Of a stretch of 34,998 nucleotides of DNA, positions 7,242 to 13,916 are shown in pieces (positions within the stretch are counted from its first letter, which is position 1; the number at the start of each line of letters is the position of its first letter). A model generated the notes under the pieces. It ran no database searches, was not told the origin of the DNA, and was given only the letters and a program-made list of their open reading frames with translations. The position numbers were made by a program, and so were the translations under genes. Source of the DNA: Streptomyces sp. NRRL S-1022. GTDB taxonomy: Bacteria; Actinomycetota; Actinomycetes; Streptomycetales; Streptomycetaceae. The stretch is from assembly GCF_000720135.1 (NCBI RefSeq), contig NZ_JOIU01000045.1, forward strand, positions 1 through 34,998, in the 5' to 3' direction.

Positions 7242-7951
7242 CCGAGCAGCAGAGCCCCGCGCCGTTCGATCCGGCGCTCTACCTCATCGAGCAGGCCCAC
7301 CGCCAGATCCCGGGGACATTCCGCCCGGCCCCGCAGCTGCCGCCCCGGCAGTCCGTCGGCCGCTGGCTCTGGACCCACTTCGGGCGCCTCGCGCCGGGCC
7401 TGGCGACCACCACCATGTCCGCGCTCGCGTGGAGCTGGAACGGGCAGATCCCGGACGGCTCTACCCGCCCCCTTTGGGTCACGGGCACCCTGGCCGCGCT
7501 CGCGGGATGCGCCGGATGCATCGCGGCCGCCAAGCCGCACGGCGACAACGGAACCGTTCGCATGAGCTTCTCGGCGGCCGCCGTGCTGGCCGTCTCCGGG
7601 GTGACCGCCTGGACACCGGACTGGCAGCTGGCTGCCCTGCTGTGGGCCCTGTCCACCGCCGCGGTGTACGCGGTGTGCGCCCCGCTCTGGCGCAAGGATC
7701 GCAGCGAGGCCCGCGCCCAGGCCCACGAGCTGGCCATGGAGGAGACCAAGGGCGCCAACCAGGCCCGGGTGAAGGCGATCGAGACCGCCGGCGCCGTCGC
7801 CCAGGCCCAGTGGGAGTACCGCCAGGAGCAGGCGAAGGTCGAGGCGATCGTGGCCGCCGCCCACGCCCGTCAGCAGCGCGCGATCCAGCCCGGCGAGGAG
7901 CTGGACGTGCAGGCACTTCTCCGGGCCGCGAACGTCGCCGAGCTGAACTGA
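7238..7951 (+). CDS. Membrane protein with C-terminal coiled coil
   Basis: A 237-aa protein from GTG 7238. Hydrophobic segments at about residues 45-65, 75-95, 108-124 and 130-148 give roughly four membrane passes. A long charged helix follows (about 155-215, rich in E, A, Q, K), probably a cytoplasmic coiled coil. The layout recalls DUF2637/Spd-like plasmid membrane proteins but I cannot assign the family. Last gene of the GGDEF-methyltransferase operon; a strong hairpin lies 13 bp after the stop. Confidence 0.7.
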   Translation: MTEQQSPAPFDPALYLIEQAHRQIPGTFRPAPQLPPRQSVGRWLWTHFGRLAPGLATTTMSALAWSWNGQIPDGSTRPLWVTGTLAALAGCAGCIAAAKPHGDNGTVRMSFSAAAVLAVSGVTAWTPDWQLAALLWALSTAAVYAVCAPLWRKDRSEARAQAHELAMEETKGANQARVKAIETAGAVAQAQWEYRQEQAKVEAIVAAAHARQQRAIQPGEELDVQALLRAANVAELN

Positions 7952-7964
7952 GCGCAGGCATTTC

Positions 7965-7992
7965 AGGGACCCCCACGGCGGTGGGGGTCCCT
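7965..7992 (+). terminator. 12-bp-arm hairpin after the membrane-protein gene
   Basis: Arms 7965-7976 and 7981-7992 (AGGGACCCCCAC and complement) enclose a GGCG loop. It sits between the operon end at 7951 and the ParA-like gene, consistent with termination. Confidence 0.75.
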
Positions 7993-8058
7993 ACGCATTT
8001 CTCGGCATGGCAGCATCATGCGGGCCACCGCCAGACCGAGGGAGAAAGAAGCCCCGCC

Positions 8059-8703
8059 GTGCTCATCGCGAACATCAGCCCACGATCCATGGGCAAGACC
8101 ACGGATACGGGCTTCATGGCCCACGCTCTGCACGAGGTCGGTTACACCGTCCGCGCGTGGGACGCCGACGAATCCCAGCACCTCACGCAGTGGTCGGAGG
8201 CCGCCGGCGGTTTCCCCTTCCCCGTCGAGAAGAACGCCACGGCCACCTTCGCAACCGATGTCGAATCGCTGAAGGGCGGGATCGACATCGTGGACGTCGG
8301 CCACACCGAGAACCACCCGCACATTGCCGACTCTGTGTTGAAGGTCGCAGACCTTGCCATCCTGCACATGGAGCCATCCATGGCCGACTGGCAGCGGGTC
8401 ACCCAGCCGCGCACCTCCACCCCCATCACGGACATCGTGGCCCGCTCGGCGTTCGCACGCCCCGGACGCCAGGCCCCGCCGCTGTGGGTGCTGTTCAACC
8501 GGGTTCGGACCGGGGTCCGGTCGGCGAAGGACATCCGCGACATGATGCGCGAAGAGGGCTGGAACCTGTTCACCGTGATGATCCCGGTTCGGGACGAGAT
8601 CAAGCAGGCGACAGCGTTCCCCGTCGAGCGCGCCGCGCACGGCCCCTTCGGTGAGCTGGTCACCGAGATGGAGACGAGGGGACTGATCAAGCGTGACGCG
8701 TAG
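8059..8703 (+). CDS. ParA-like partition ATPase with a divergent P-loop
   Basis: A 214-aa protein starting at GTG 8059 (GGAGAAAG upstream). The start MLIANISPRSMGKTTDTGFMAHAL fits the ParA/MinD deviant Walker A region, but the signature first lysine of KGGxGKT is missing: the loop reads SPRSMGKTT. DADES and IDIVDVGHTENHP correspond to the A' and Walker B segments, and a FNRVRTGVRSAKDIR stretch matches the usual later helix. ParA proteins form dynamic nucleoid-bound gradients that separate plasmid copies. The next gene overlaps its end by 11 bases and would be the partner DNA-binding protein. Loss of the signature lysine could alter ATP-dependent dimer switching. Confidence 0.8.
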   Translation: MLIANISPRSMGKTTDTGFMAHALHEVGYTVRAWDADESQHLTQWSEAAGGFPFPVEKNATATFATDVESLKGGIDIVDVGHTENHPHIADSVLKVADLAILHMEPSMADWQRVTQPRTSTPITDIVARSAFARPGRQAPPLWVLFNRVRTGVRSAKDIRDMMREEGWNLFTVMIPVRDEIKQATAFPVERAAHGPFGELVTEMETRGLIKRDA

Positions 8704-9682
8704 GCGTGACCTGCGGGCGGGGGCCGCCGCGACAGCCGCCACCCAGACCCCGACGAACGGCTCGACCGCTACCGCCGCCTCCACCGGCACCGCCCTGGAC
8801 ACCACTCAGGACACGAGCCCGTCGAAGCTGCGGGACCAGCCGTTCACCCTCGCGCACTGGGGCGCCACCCTTCCTGAGCGGGACGTGACCCCCGAGGAGG
8901 CGAGCGGACCGCTCCGCCCCGATGAGCTGGAGCAGCTGGCCGAGTGCCACCGTGCCATCGACAACGCCCGCTCCGCCCAGTGGATGCTGGGCCGCGCTCT
9001 GGAGATCGTGCGCCGGCGACGTCTGTACCGCGGTGACGGGTCCCGGACGTGGCCCCAGTACCTGGCCGCTGAGCACGACGGCATGACCGAGCGAGACGCA
9101 CGCCGGCTGCAGGAGGAGTGGCGGCTGGCCAAGGCCGTACAGGACGCCCTGGGCAAGCCCGCCCCGGCGTCCCATGTCCGGGCCATGCTCGACTACGCCG
9201 ACAGCACCTCCGACGAGCAGGCCGCCCACGCCTACGTGATGCTCCGCTCCGCGTTCGAGGCAGCCCAGGTACGCCTGGCCGCTCACCAGATCACGGCCCG
9301 AGTCGCCAAGGCCCTGGAACCCGCTGCCGCCGAGAAAGACCCCGAGAACCGCCGTCAGGCGGTCGAAGTCCGATGGCGCGAGATCCACGCCCCCCGGCCG
9401 TCGATCCCCGCGCCCGCGAAAGCCCCAGACGCTGCATTGACAGCCCCAAAGACGAAGGAAGCTGCCGATCCCCTCGCGGAGGCCGTGACCGCCGTAGAGA
9501 GGGCCCTGGAGCGCGTCGACAATGCCCTGATGGATGAGAGTGCCACCCTGCGACGCTCCGCCGTCGACGCCGAGCACCTGCAGAAGCGCCTCCGCAAGGT
9601 GGGCCGCATCCTCGCCAAGGCCACCGTCCCGGCCGATGACGTCATCGACGCCGAGGTAGTGGAGGACCGAGCCCATGATTAA
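8693..9682 (+). CDS. Probable ParB-like partner of the ParA-like ATPase
   Basis: A 329-aa protein; GTG 8693 lies inside the ParA-like gene. Disordered Thr/Ala-rich N-terminus (1-50), a central helical domain (about 80-200) with SRTWPQYLAAEHDGMTERDARRL as a possible HTH, a Pro/Ala linker, and a C-terminal helix pair (about 260-310) suited to dimerisation. It lacks a clear ParB CTPase motif (GERRxR), so it is not a canonical ParB. The call rests on the ParA neighbour and the coupled arrangement. It ends in the stem of a perfect hairpin. Confidence 0.6.
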   Translation: MTRRRDLRAGAAATAATQTPTNGSTATAASTGTALDTTQDTSPSKLRDQPFTLAHWGATLPERDVTPEEASGPLRPDELEQLAECHRAIDNARSAQWMLGRALEIVRRRRLYRGDGSRTWPQYLAAEHDGMTERDARRLQEEWRLAKAVQDALGKPAPASHVRAMLDYADSTSDEQAAHAYVMLRSAFEAAQVRLAAHQITARVAKALEPAAAEKDPENRRQAVEVRWREIHAPRPSIPAPAKAPDAALTAPKTKEAADPLAEAVTAVERALERVDNALMDESATLRRSAVDAEHLQKRLRKVGRILAKATVPADDVIDAEVVEDRAHD

Positions 9683-9716
9683 GGGGAACCCGGCAAAATT
9701 GCCGGGTTCCCCTTAA
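9679..9716. terminator. Perfect 18-bp-arm hairpin between convergent genes
   Basis: Arms 9679-9696 and 9699-9716 are perfectly complementary around two A bases. It overlaps the stop of the ParB-like gene and lies 12 bp from the convergent Mrr-type gene, so it can terminate both directions. The core is the same as in the hairpin at 3886-3925. Confidence 0.85.
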
Positions 9717-9727
9717 CGAGGCCTTTC

Positions 9728-10420
9728 TCAGCTCAACGGCGTTGAGCGACGCGGGGGCGGTACGGCCCGCAGCAGCTCCCACAGCGGGCGCGAGCCCGCC
9801 GCCCACACGCCCAGCGTCTGGCGGTCGACCACGTGCAGCCGTTGCTGCTTGGCGAACGTCACCGCCGGCGCGGTCACCCGCCCGTTCGTCACGATGACCG
9901 CCACATCCGCACCATGCACCTGCCGGGCCGTGCCGTTGAGCACCTGCAGGTCCGGGGTGCCCACCGCCGAGCCCCGGACCCCGTTGCGGCGGTGCTTGCA
10001 CTGGATCACCCAGCGCCGCCCGTACGGATCGGTCGCCTTCACATCGGCGCCCAGGTCCCCACCGCCGCCGACCCTCTGAGCATCCCGGCAGCCGTCCCGG
10101 CGCATCAGATCCCGTATCGCGTCTTCGAACCGGGAGTGGTGCAGTGCGTCCAGCTGCGGCAGCCCGTAGCGCAGCCCCTGCGCCCGCACCGCCTCCCACC
10201 GGGCCTGTTGCCGAAGGCTGTAGAGCCAGCCGCCGCCCGCGAGGCCAGCGAGGACCAGGAGCAGGGCGATCACCCACCAATGGGCCAGCAGCCAGTGGAC
10301 CACCGTCACCACCACCGCGAGCGCCACGGCCGCCGCCAGGAGGAAACCGATCAGATCGGAGTCCTTTCGCCGACGACCGGGCCGCCTCGTGCGCCGCCGC
10401 GCCGGCGACCGCCGCGTCAC
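9728..10420 (-). CDS. Membrane-anchored Mrr-type restriction endonuclease-like protein
   Basis: A 230-aa protein; GTG 10420 overlaps the upstream stop (GTGA) and has GGGGGA before it, which decides the start over a longer frame. An Arg-rich N-terminus (RRSPARRRTRRPGRRRK) precedes two adjacent hydrophobic helices (about residues 24-44 and 49-65). The C-terminal half is an Mrr-type PD-(D/E)xK domain: LHHSRFEDAIRDLM, GGGGDLGADVKAT, and VIQCKHR with the QxK catalytic pair, then GADVAVIVTNGRVT. All expected catalytic residues are visible. Mrr enzymes cleave modified or foreign DNA; membrane anchoring suggests action on DNA near the envelope. It shares architecture with 24497-25195 and, loosely, 20176-20916. 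Confidence 0.88.
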   Translation of the reverse strand: MTRRSPARRRTRRPGRRRKDSDLIGFLLAAAVALAVVVTVVHWLLAHWWVIALLLVLAGLAGGGWLYSLRQQARWEAVRAQGLRYGLPQLDALHHSRFEDAIRDLMRRDGCRDAQRVGGGGDLGADVKATDPYGRRWVIQCKHRRNGVRGSAVGTPDLQVLNGTARQVHGADVAVIVTNGRVTAPAVTFAKQQRLHVVDRQTLGVWAAGSRPLWELLRAVPPPRRSTPLS

Positions 10421-10632
10421 CGGGTCCCCCGCTGGGACGGGAACTTGATCGGATACGACACCGTGGGCGTTGGCTGCGGTCTCCGCTTCCACGTCGGGGT
10501 CGTGTCGAACTTGATCGGGTAGTGGACCGTCGACCGCGGGCCCGGCCCCCTCTTGTCGCCCGCCCCGTCCGCCGACGCGTGACCGTTGCCGAACCCGACC
10601 ACGGCTAACGCGAACAGAGCGAAGATCGTCAT
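10417..10632 (-). CDS. Small exported or membrane protein with a TVxYPIKF repeat
   Basis: A 71-aa protein from ATG 10632, with weak GAGACGAGAA upstream; a longer start at 10740 is possible. The first 20 residues (MTIFALFALAVVGFGNGHAS) form a signal peptide or membrane helix. The remainder is basic and proline-rich and carries the octapeptide pattern TVxYPIKF twice, as TVHYPIKF and TVSYPIKF. It overlaps the Mrr-type nuclease start by four bases, so the two are co-translated. I do not know a family for it; a partner or immunity role for the nuclease is inference only. Confidence 0.55.
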   Translation of the reverse strand: MTIFALFALAVVGFGNGHASADGAGDKRGPGPRSTVHYPIKFDTTPTWKRRPQPTPTVSYPIKFPSQRGTR

Positions 10633-10845
10633 TTCTCGTCTCGCGCCCGGAGCCCGCCGCGAATGCCCGCGAACCGGTGTCCCGTCAGAGCGCACGTACG
10701 GCCGTACCCAAGGCATGGAGCCTCCCCCTCGTAGGACCATTGCTGCAACCAGCCATGATGACAGTCGCCACTGACAACGGATCAGGAGTCGCGGGGGCTC
10801 GCCTCCTACCCCGGCACCCTCGGACGGGACGGGCGAAGTTGAAGA

Positions 10846-12069
10846 TCAGGGAGCGGGCGGGCAGGGGAGCAACAACCCCTCAGGTGGACTGTCCAGCCAG
10901 ATACGGTTGAGAGTAGGCGGCTTCTTCCATGACCCGACCGAAGTCATGTCGACCGTGCCACCGGAGAACTCCGCGTTACGGAAGTCCACCTTGCCACCGG
11001 AGAACCTCGCCCAGCGGAAGTTCACCGTGCCACCGGAGAACTCCGCGTTACGGAAGTCCACCGTGCCACCGGAGAACTCCGCGTTACGGAAGTCCACCTT
11101 GCCACCGGAGAACCTCGCCCAACGGAAGTCCACGGTTCCGCCGGAGAACTCTGCCCCGGCGAAGACCACCTGACCGTTGGAGAACTCCGCGTTGCTGAAG
11201 TCCACGGTGCTGCCGGAGACCTCCGCGTAGTGGAAGTCCACGGTGCTGCCGGAGAACTTTGCCCGGCGGAAGCTCACGAAGCCGTCGCGGAACTTTGACC
11301 CGCGGAAGTCCACGGTGCCGCCGAAGAACTTCGCGTCGCCGAAGTCGAAGACGAAGCCGGAGAACCTCGCCCAGCGGAAGTTCACCGCGCCGCAGAACTT
11401 GCTGCCGGACAGGTCACCGCCATCGAAGGTGGCGCCAGTGAAGTCAAAGTTGCAGCTGGACCAGGATGTGTGGGTTCCCGGGTCCTGCAGGTGGTCTCGG
11501 ATGACACGGATGAGGGTGAGGCGGACTTGGCGTTCCGCCTCTCTATGCTCTGGTGAGGTCGGGTCGGTTTGGTAGGGCATGCGCAGGTAGGCACACAGGA
11601 CGTCGATGCACACCTGACGCTGTTCTTCCCAGTCGTCGGCGAGCCGGGCGAGAGCGTAGACGCCGGCGAGACGCACGGCGGGTTTGTCGTCGCCAAGCTG
11701 GCTGGCGGCCGTGGTGTAACGGTCGGCCAGTTGGCCTGCATCGGCACGGTGGGCGTCGCCCTCGGCGAGACGCTGTTTGCGGTAGGCGTAGACCCCGGCC
11801 AGGATGGCGCCGACCAGGGTGAGGATGGCGATCGTGGTTTTGAGAGCGTCCGCGGTGCCAGTCACCCGAGGGGCGACGACGAACTGATAGATGAGGCAGC
11901 CGGCGCCGATGGCTGCGAGCACGGCGAGCGGGGCCACGATCCACACACGCCACAGCTCCGGGGCGTAGTGACCGCGTGCCTGCCGACCTTGATGTCGCCA
12001 CCTCGATCCACCTGTCACCTCTCCACCCTGCGGCGCTGTCGACACCGACTGGGCCGCTGGGACATCCAT
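10846..12069 (-). CDS. Membrane protein with 12-residue pentapeptide-type repeats
   Basis: A 407-aa protein from ATG 12069; the start is uncertain because no clear ribosome site is visible and other in-frame starts exist at 12111 and 12015. Two hydrophobic helices (about residues 40-62 and 78-96) are followed by a conserved helical block (ADRYTTAASQLGDDKPAVRLAG...) seen in actinobacterial pentapeptide proteins, then about 13 repeats of the form GGTVDFRNAEFS. Phenylalanines alternate at 5- and 7-residue spacing, so the unit is 12 residues rather than five. Such repeats build a right-handed beta-helix. Several 36-bp DNA units are nearly identical, indicating recent expansion. Role unknown; the N-terminus would hold the helix at the membrane. 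Confidence 0.78.
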   Translation of the reverse strand: MDVPAAQSVSTAPQGGEVTGGSRWRHQGRQARGHYAPELWRVWIVAPLAVLAAIGAGCLIYQFVVAPRVTGTADALKTTIAILTLVGAILAGVYAYRKQRLAEGDAHRADAGQLADRYTTAASQLGDDKPAVRLAGVYALARLADDWEEQRQVCIDVLCAYLRMPYQTDPTSPEHREAERQVRLTLIRVIRDHLQDPGTHTSWSSCNFDFTGATFDGGDLSGSKFCGAVNFRWARFSGFVFDFGDAKFFGGTVDFRGSKFRDGFVSFRRAKFSGSTVDFHYAEVSGSTVDFSNAEFSNGQVVFAGAEFSGGTVDFRWARFSGGKVDFRNAEFSGGTVDFRNAEFSGGTVNFRWARFSGGKVDFRNAEFSGGTVDMTSVGSWKKPPTLNRIWLDSPPEGLLLPCPPAP

Positions 12070-12205
12070 CCGGAGGTGTTTTAGGACCCCAGGGAGTGGC
12101 CTGCACTCCAATGCCGTACCTTGCGGCCGGTGCCAGAGAGAGGAGCACGGGCGCCGACGGGCCGACCTACGGCGAAAGGCTCGCGCGACACCCGCACTAG
12201 CCAGT

Positions 12206-12221
12206 TACGGTGCTGACCATG
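12206..12221 (+). promoter_or_regulatory. Leaderless-type -10 element before ATG 12219
   Basis: TACGGT at 12206-12211 is followed by seven bases and ATG at 12219, the spacing of leaderless actinobacterial transcripts seen elsewhere here (21418, 25437, 27273, 32813). It points to 12219 as the original start of the gene whose main frame now begins at 12352. Confidence 0.5.
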
Positions 12222-12351
12222 GCAACCAGCACGGCAGCACCGACCGAACACCCGGGACACGCACTACTGGTAGCTGCCGAGCCGCCCGTGCGCCATCCGC
12301 TCGCCGCCGGCGACGCTGCCCCAGCTGTCCGCGATCGCGCCAGCACGGCTG

Positions 12352-13389
12352 GTGGGTGCCTCGTATGCCAACTCTGTGCAACTGGCCAACCCCTACGACC
12401 CCCATACCGTGCTGACGACCATCCGCACCGCGGCTGCAGTCCAGGGCCAGTTACTCGTCTACGTCGTCGGACACCTGGCCGTCGACCACCGCCAGCACCG
12501 CCTCCACCTGGCTCTGGCCCGCACCACGGCTCGCACCGTCCGGTACACCGCGCTCCCATGGCACTGGCTCACCGCCGAGCTGCAGCACCGACCGCCGGAC
12601 AGCACCTCGGTGATGGTCGATCTGGCCGCCGGCACCGACGTCTGGCAGGCCCTAGTCCAGCGAAAGCAGACTCTGGACGGGCCCTACGCGCTGCACGGTG
12701 CTGTGCAGCTGCAAGACCGCCGTCACCGGCCCAGACCCTCGTACACACATGCGCTCGCGCACATCCTGCGCACCACGCCGACGAGACCGGCCACCGACGA
12801 CCTCCACCACCTGGCCGTCCGCGCCGCCAAGGTCGAGCCTACTGGCATCCTGTGGCTGGGCCCCGCGCCGCTAGACCCGACGCAGCCGTCACCCACGGTC
12901 GACGTCTCCGAACCAGGGCCTCGGCCAACGCAGCCAGCCGCTCCACCCTCATCGGCCGCCGAGGATGACCCACACCGCGCTATCAGTCAAGCAATCCAAA
13001 CCGGGCGCCATGCGGAGGCCGCCGCCATCGCAACCGCGTGGGAGCAATCAGCCCTCCGCCGGCACGGCCCGCACTCTCCAGAGGTGGCCCACTGGATCGA
13101 GGTCCGCGCCGTCATCGCCCTGGAACAGGACGCGCCAGACTGGGCATGTGAGTTGTGGCTACGTGCTGCTGTGATGCGACTGACCGCCGACCAGCCCGAG
13201 ACGCACCCCGATGTCGTCGCCGCCGTCGACCGCGCCCACTACGCCTGGCACCGCGTCACCAACCCGGAGCGAGCGCGTGAGTTGGGTACCGAGTTGTTGA
13301 CCCTGCGAACCCATGTCACTGGATCGAGTGGCGCTCGCGAAGACGTGCAGCGACGCCTGGCGAAACTGCCGACAGCCCTGCTCCCTTGA
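12352..13389 (+). CDS. Caspase-like/TPR-like protein, apparently frameshifted near the N-terminus
   Basis: The open frame from GTG 12352 gives 345 aa. The first part (LLVYVVGHLAVD, then VMVDLAAGTDVW) resembles a degenerate caspase-type peptidase: the Gly-His strand is there but the place of the catalytic cysteine holds LAAG. The C-terminal part (about 205-330) is helical with HGPHSPEVAHWIEVRAVIA, reminiscent of tetratricopeptide proteins of Streptomyces. A good leaderless start at ATG 12219 opens a coherent frame (HPGHALLVAAEPPVRHPLAAG) that would join this one if one base near 12305-12315 were removed; the present frame also reads sensibly just upstream of 12352 (LPQLSAIAPARLVGAS). So the gene is probably broken by a single-base insertion, or the read has an error. 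Function in its current state is doubtful. Confidence 0.6.
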   Translation: MGASYANSVQLANPYDPHTVLTTIRTAAAVQGQLLVYVVGHLAVDHRQHRLHLALARTTARTVRYTALPWHWLTAELQHRPPDSTSVMVDLAAGTDVWQALVQRKQTLDGPYALHGAVQLQDRRHRPRPSYTHALAHILRTTPTRPATDDLHHLAVRAAKVEPTGILWLGPAPLDPTQPSPTVDVSEPGPRPTQPAAPPSSAAEDDPHRAISQAIQTGRHAEAAAIATAWEQSALRRHGPHSPEVAHWIEVRAVIALEQDAPDWACELWLRAAVMRLTADQPETHPDVVAAVDRAHYAWHRVTNPERARELGTELLTLRTHVTGSSGAREDVQRRLAKLPTALLP

Positions 13390-13478
13390 CGCCCCAAGGA
13401 TTCGGTACGTCTGCATGGCGTGGATGCTCGACAACTGGGCTCCGCACACCTGGGAAAACTTCCAAGACACGGTTGAAA

Positions 13479-13512
13479 GTGTGATCCACACAGACCACTT
13501 CCCCGCTAAGAT
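13479..13512 (+). promoter_or_regulatory. Dyad GTGTG-ATC-CACAC and leaderless -10 before the RHH-like gene
   Basis: GTGTG (13479-13483) and CACAC (13487-13491) form a small dyad. TAAGAT at 13507-13512 lies six bases before GTG 13519, a leaderless promoter geometry. The dyad would fall between -35 and -10 and could be an operator for the encoded protein. Confidence 0.45.
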
Positions 13513-13518
13513 CCCCCC

Positions 13519-13785
13519 GTGGCAGTACGTGGACGCAAGCAACCGCACAGGCACGGGACGGGACACCTCCCGCCCAACGAAACCGTGCGCGCGAGCGTTG
13601 TGCTGAAGCCAGGCGACTACGTACGCGGGCTGTACGAGGAGCTGGTCAGAGACATGGGCGTTTCCGGCGCTGAAGTCCTCCGAGAAGCCCTCATGGAGCT
13701 GCACAAGCGCGAGTCGCGTCGCAAGGCGCGCGAAGCCGCGAAGAACGCCGCCGCGAACCCACAGGAGCTGCCTAAGGCCGGATGA
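13519..13785 (+). CDS. Small RHH-like DNA-binding protein
   Basis: An 88-aa basic protein from GTG 13519. After a flexible N-terminus, VRASVVLKPGDYVRGLYEELVRDMGVSGAEVLREALMELHKRE has the strand-helix-helix pattern of ribbon-helix-helix repressors or antitoxins; the C-terminus is a charged Ala/Lys-rich helix. No toxin gene follows: a hairpin lies downstream and then the large 13917 gene. It is probably a regulator of its own promoter, where a small dyad is visible. The short gap to the possible replication gene makes copy-number control conceivable. Confidence 0.6.
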   Translation: MAVRGRKQPHRHGTGHLPPNETVRASVVLKPGDYVRGLYEELVRDMGVSGAEVLREALMELHKRESRRKAREAAKNAAANPQELPKAG

Positions 13786-13847
13786 CGACAACATCCGGAC
13801 GTCAAAAGGCCCCGGCCTTACCAGCCAGGGCACTTACGACGTGCGGA

Positions 13848-13889
13848 GGGATCTCAGCTGAGTTCGCACGCCAGCGGGCCTGAGATCCC
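13848..13889 (+). terminator. Inverted repeat after the RHH-like gene
   Basis: GGGATCTCA (13848-13856) pairs with TGAGATCCC (13881-13889) across a 24-nt loop. Just before it, AAGGCC/GGCCTT at about 13806-13819 forms a smaller stem. Either could terminate the RHH-like transcript. Confidence 0.5.
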
Positions 13890-13916
13890 CATCTTCTGCT
13901 GTTAGCCGCGAACCAG

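Noticed and set aside
8059..9682. Classical ParA/ParB system with parS
   Set aside because: The ATPase lacks the signature lysine, the partner lacks the ParB CTPase motif, and no parS-like site was found; kept as ParA/ParB-like only.
13519..13785. Antitoxin of a toxin-antitoxin pair
   Set aside because: The fold suits an antitoxin, but no small toxin gene adjoins it on either side.
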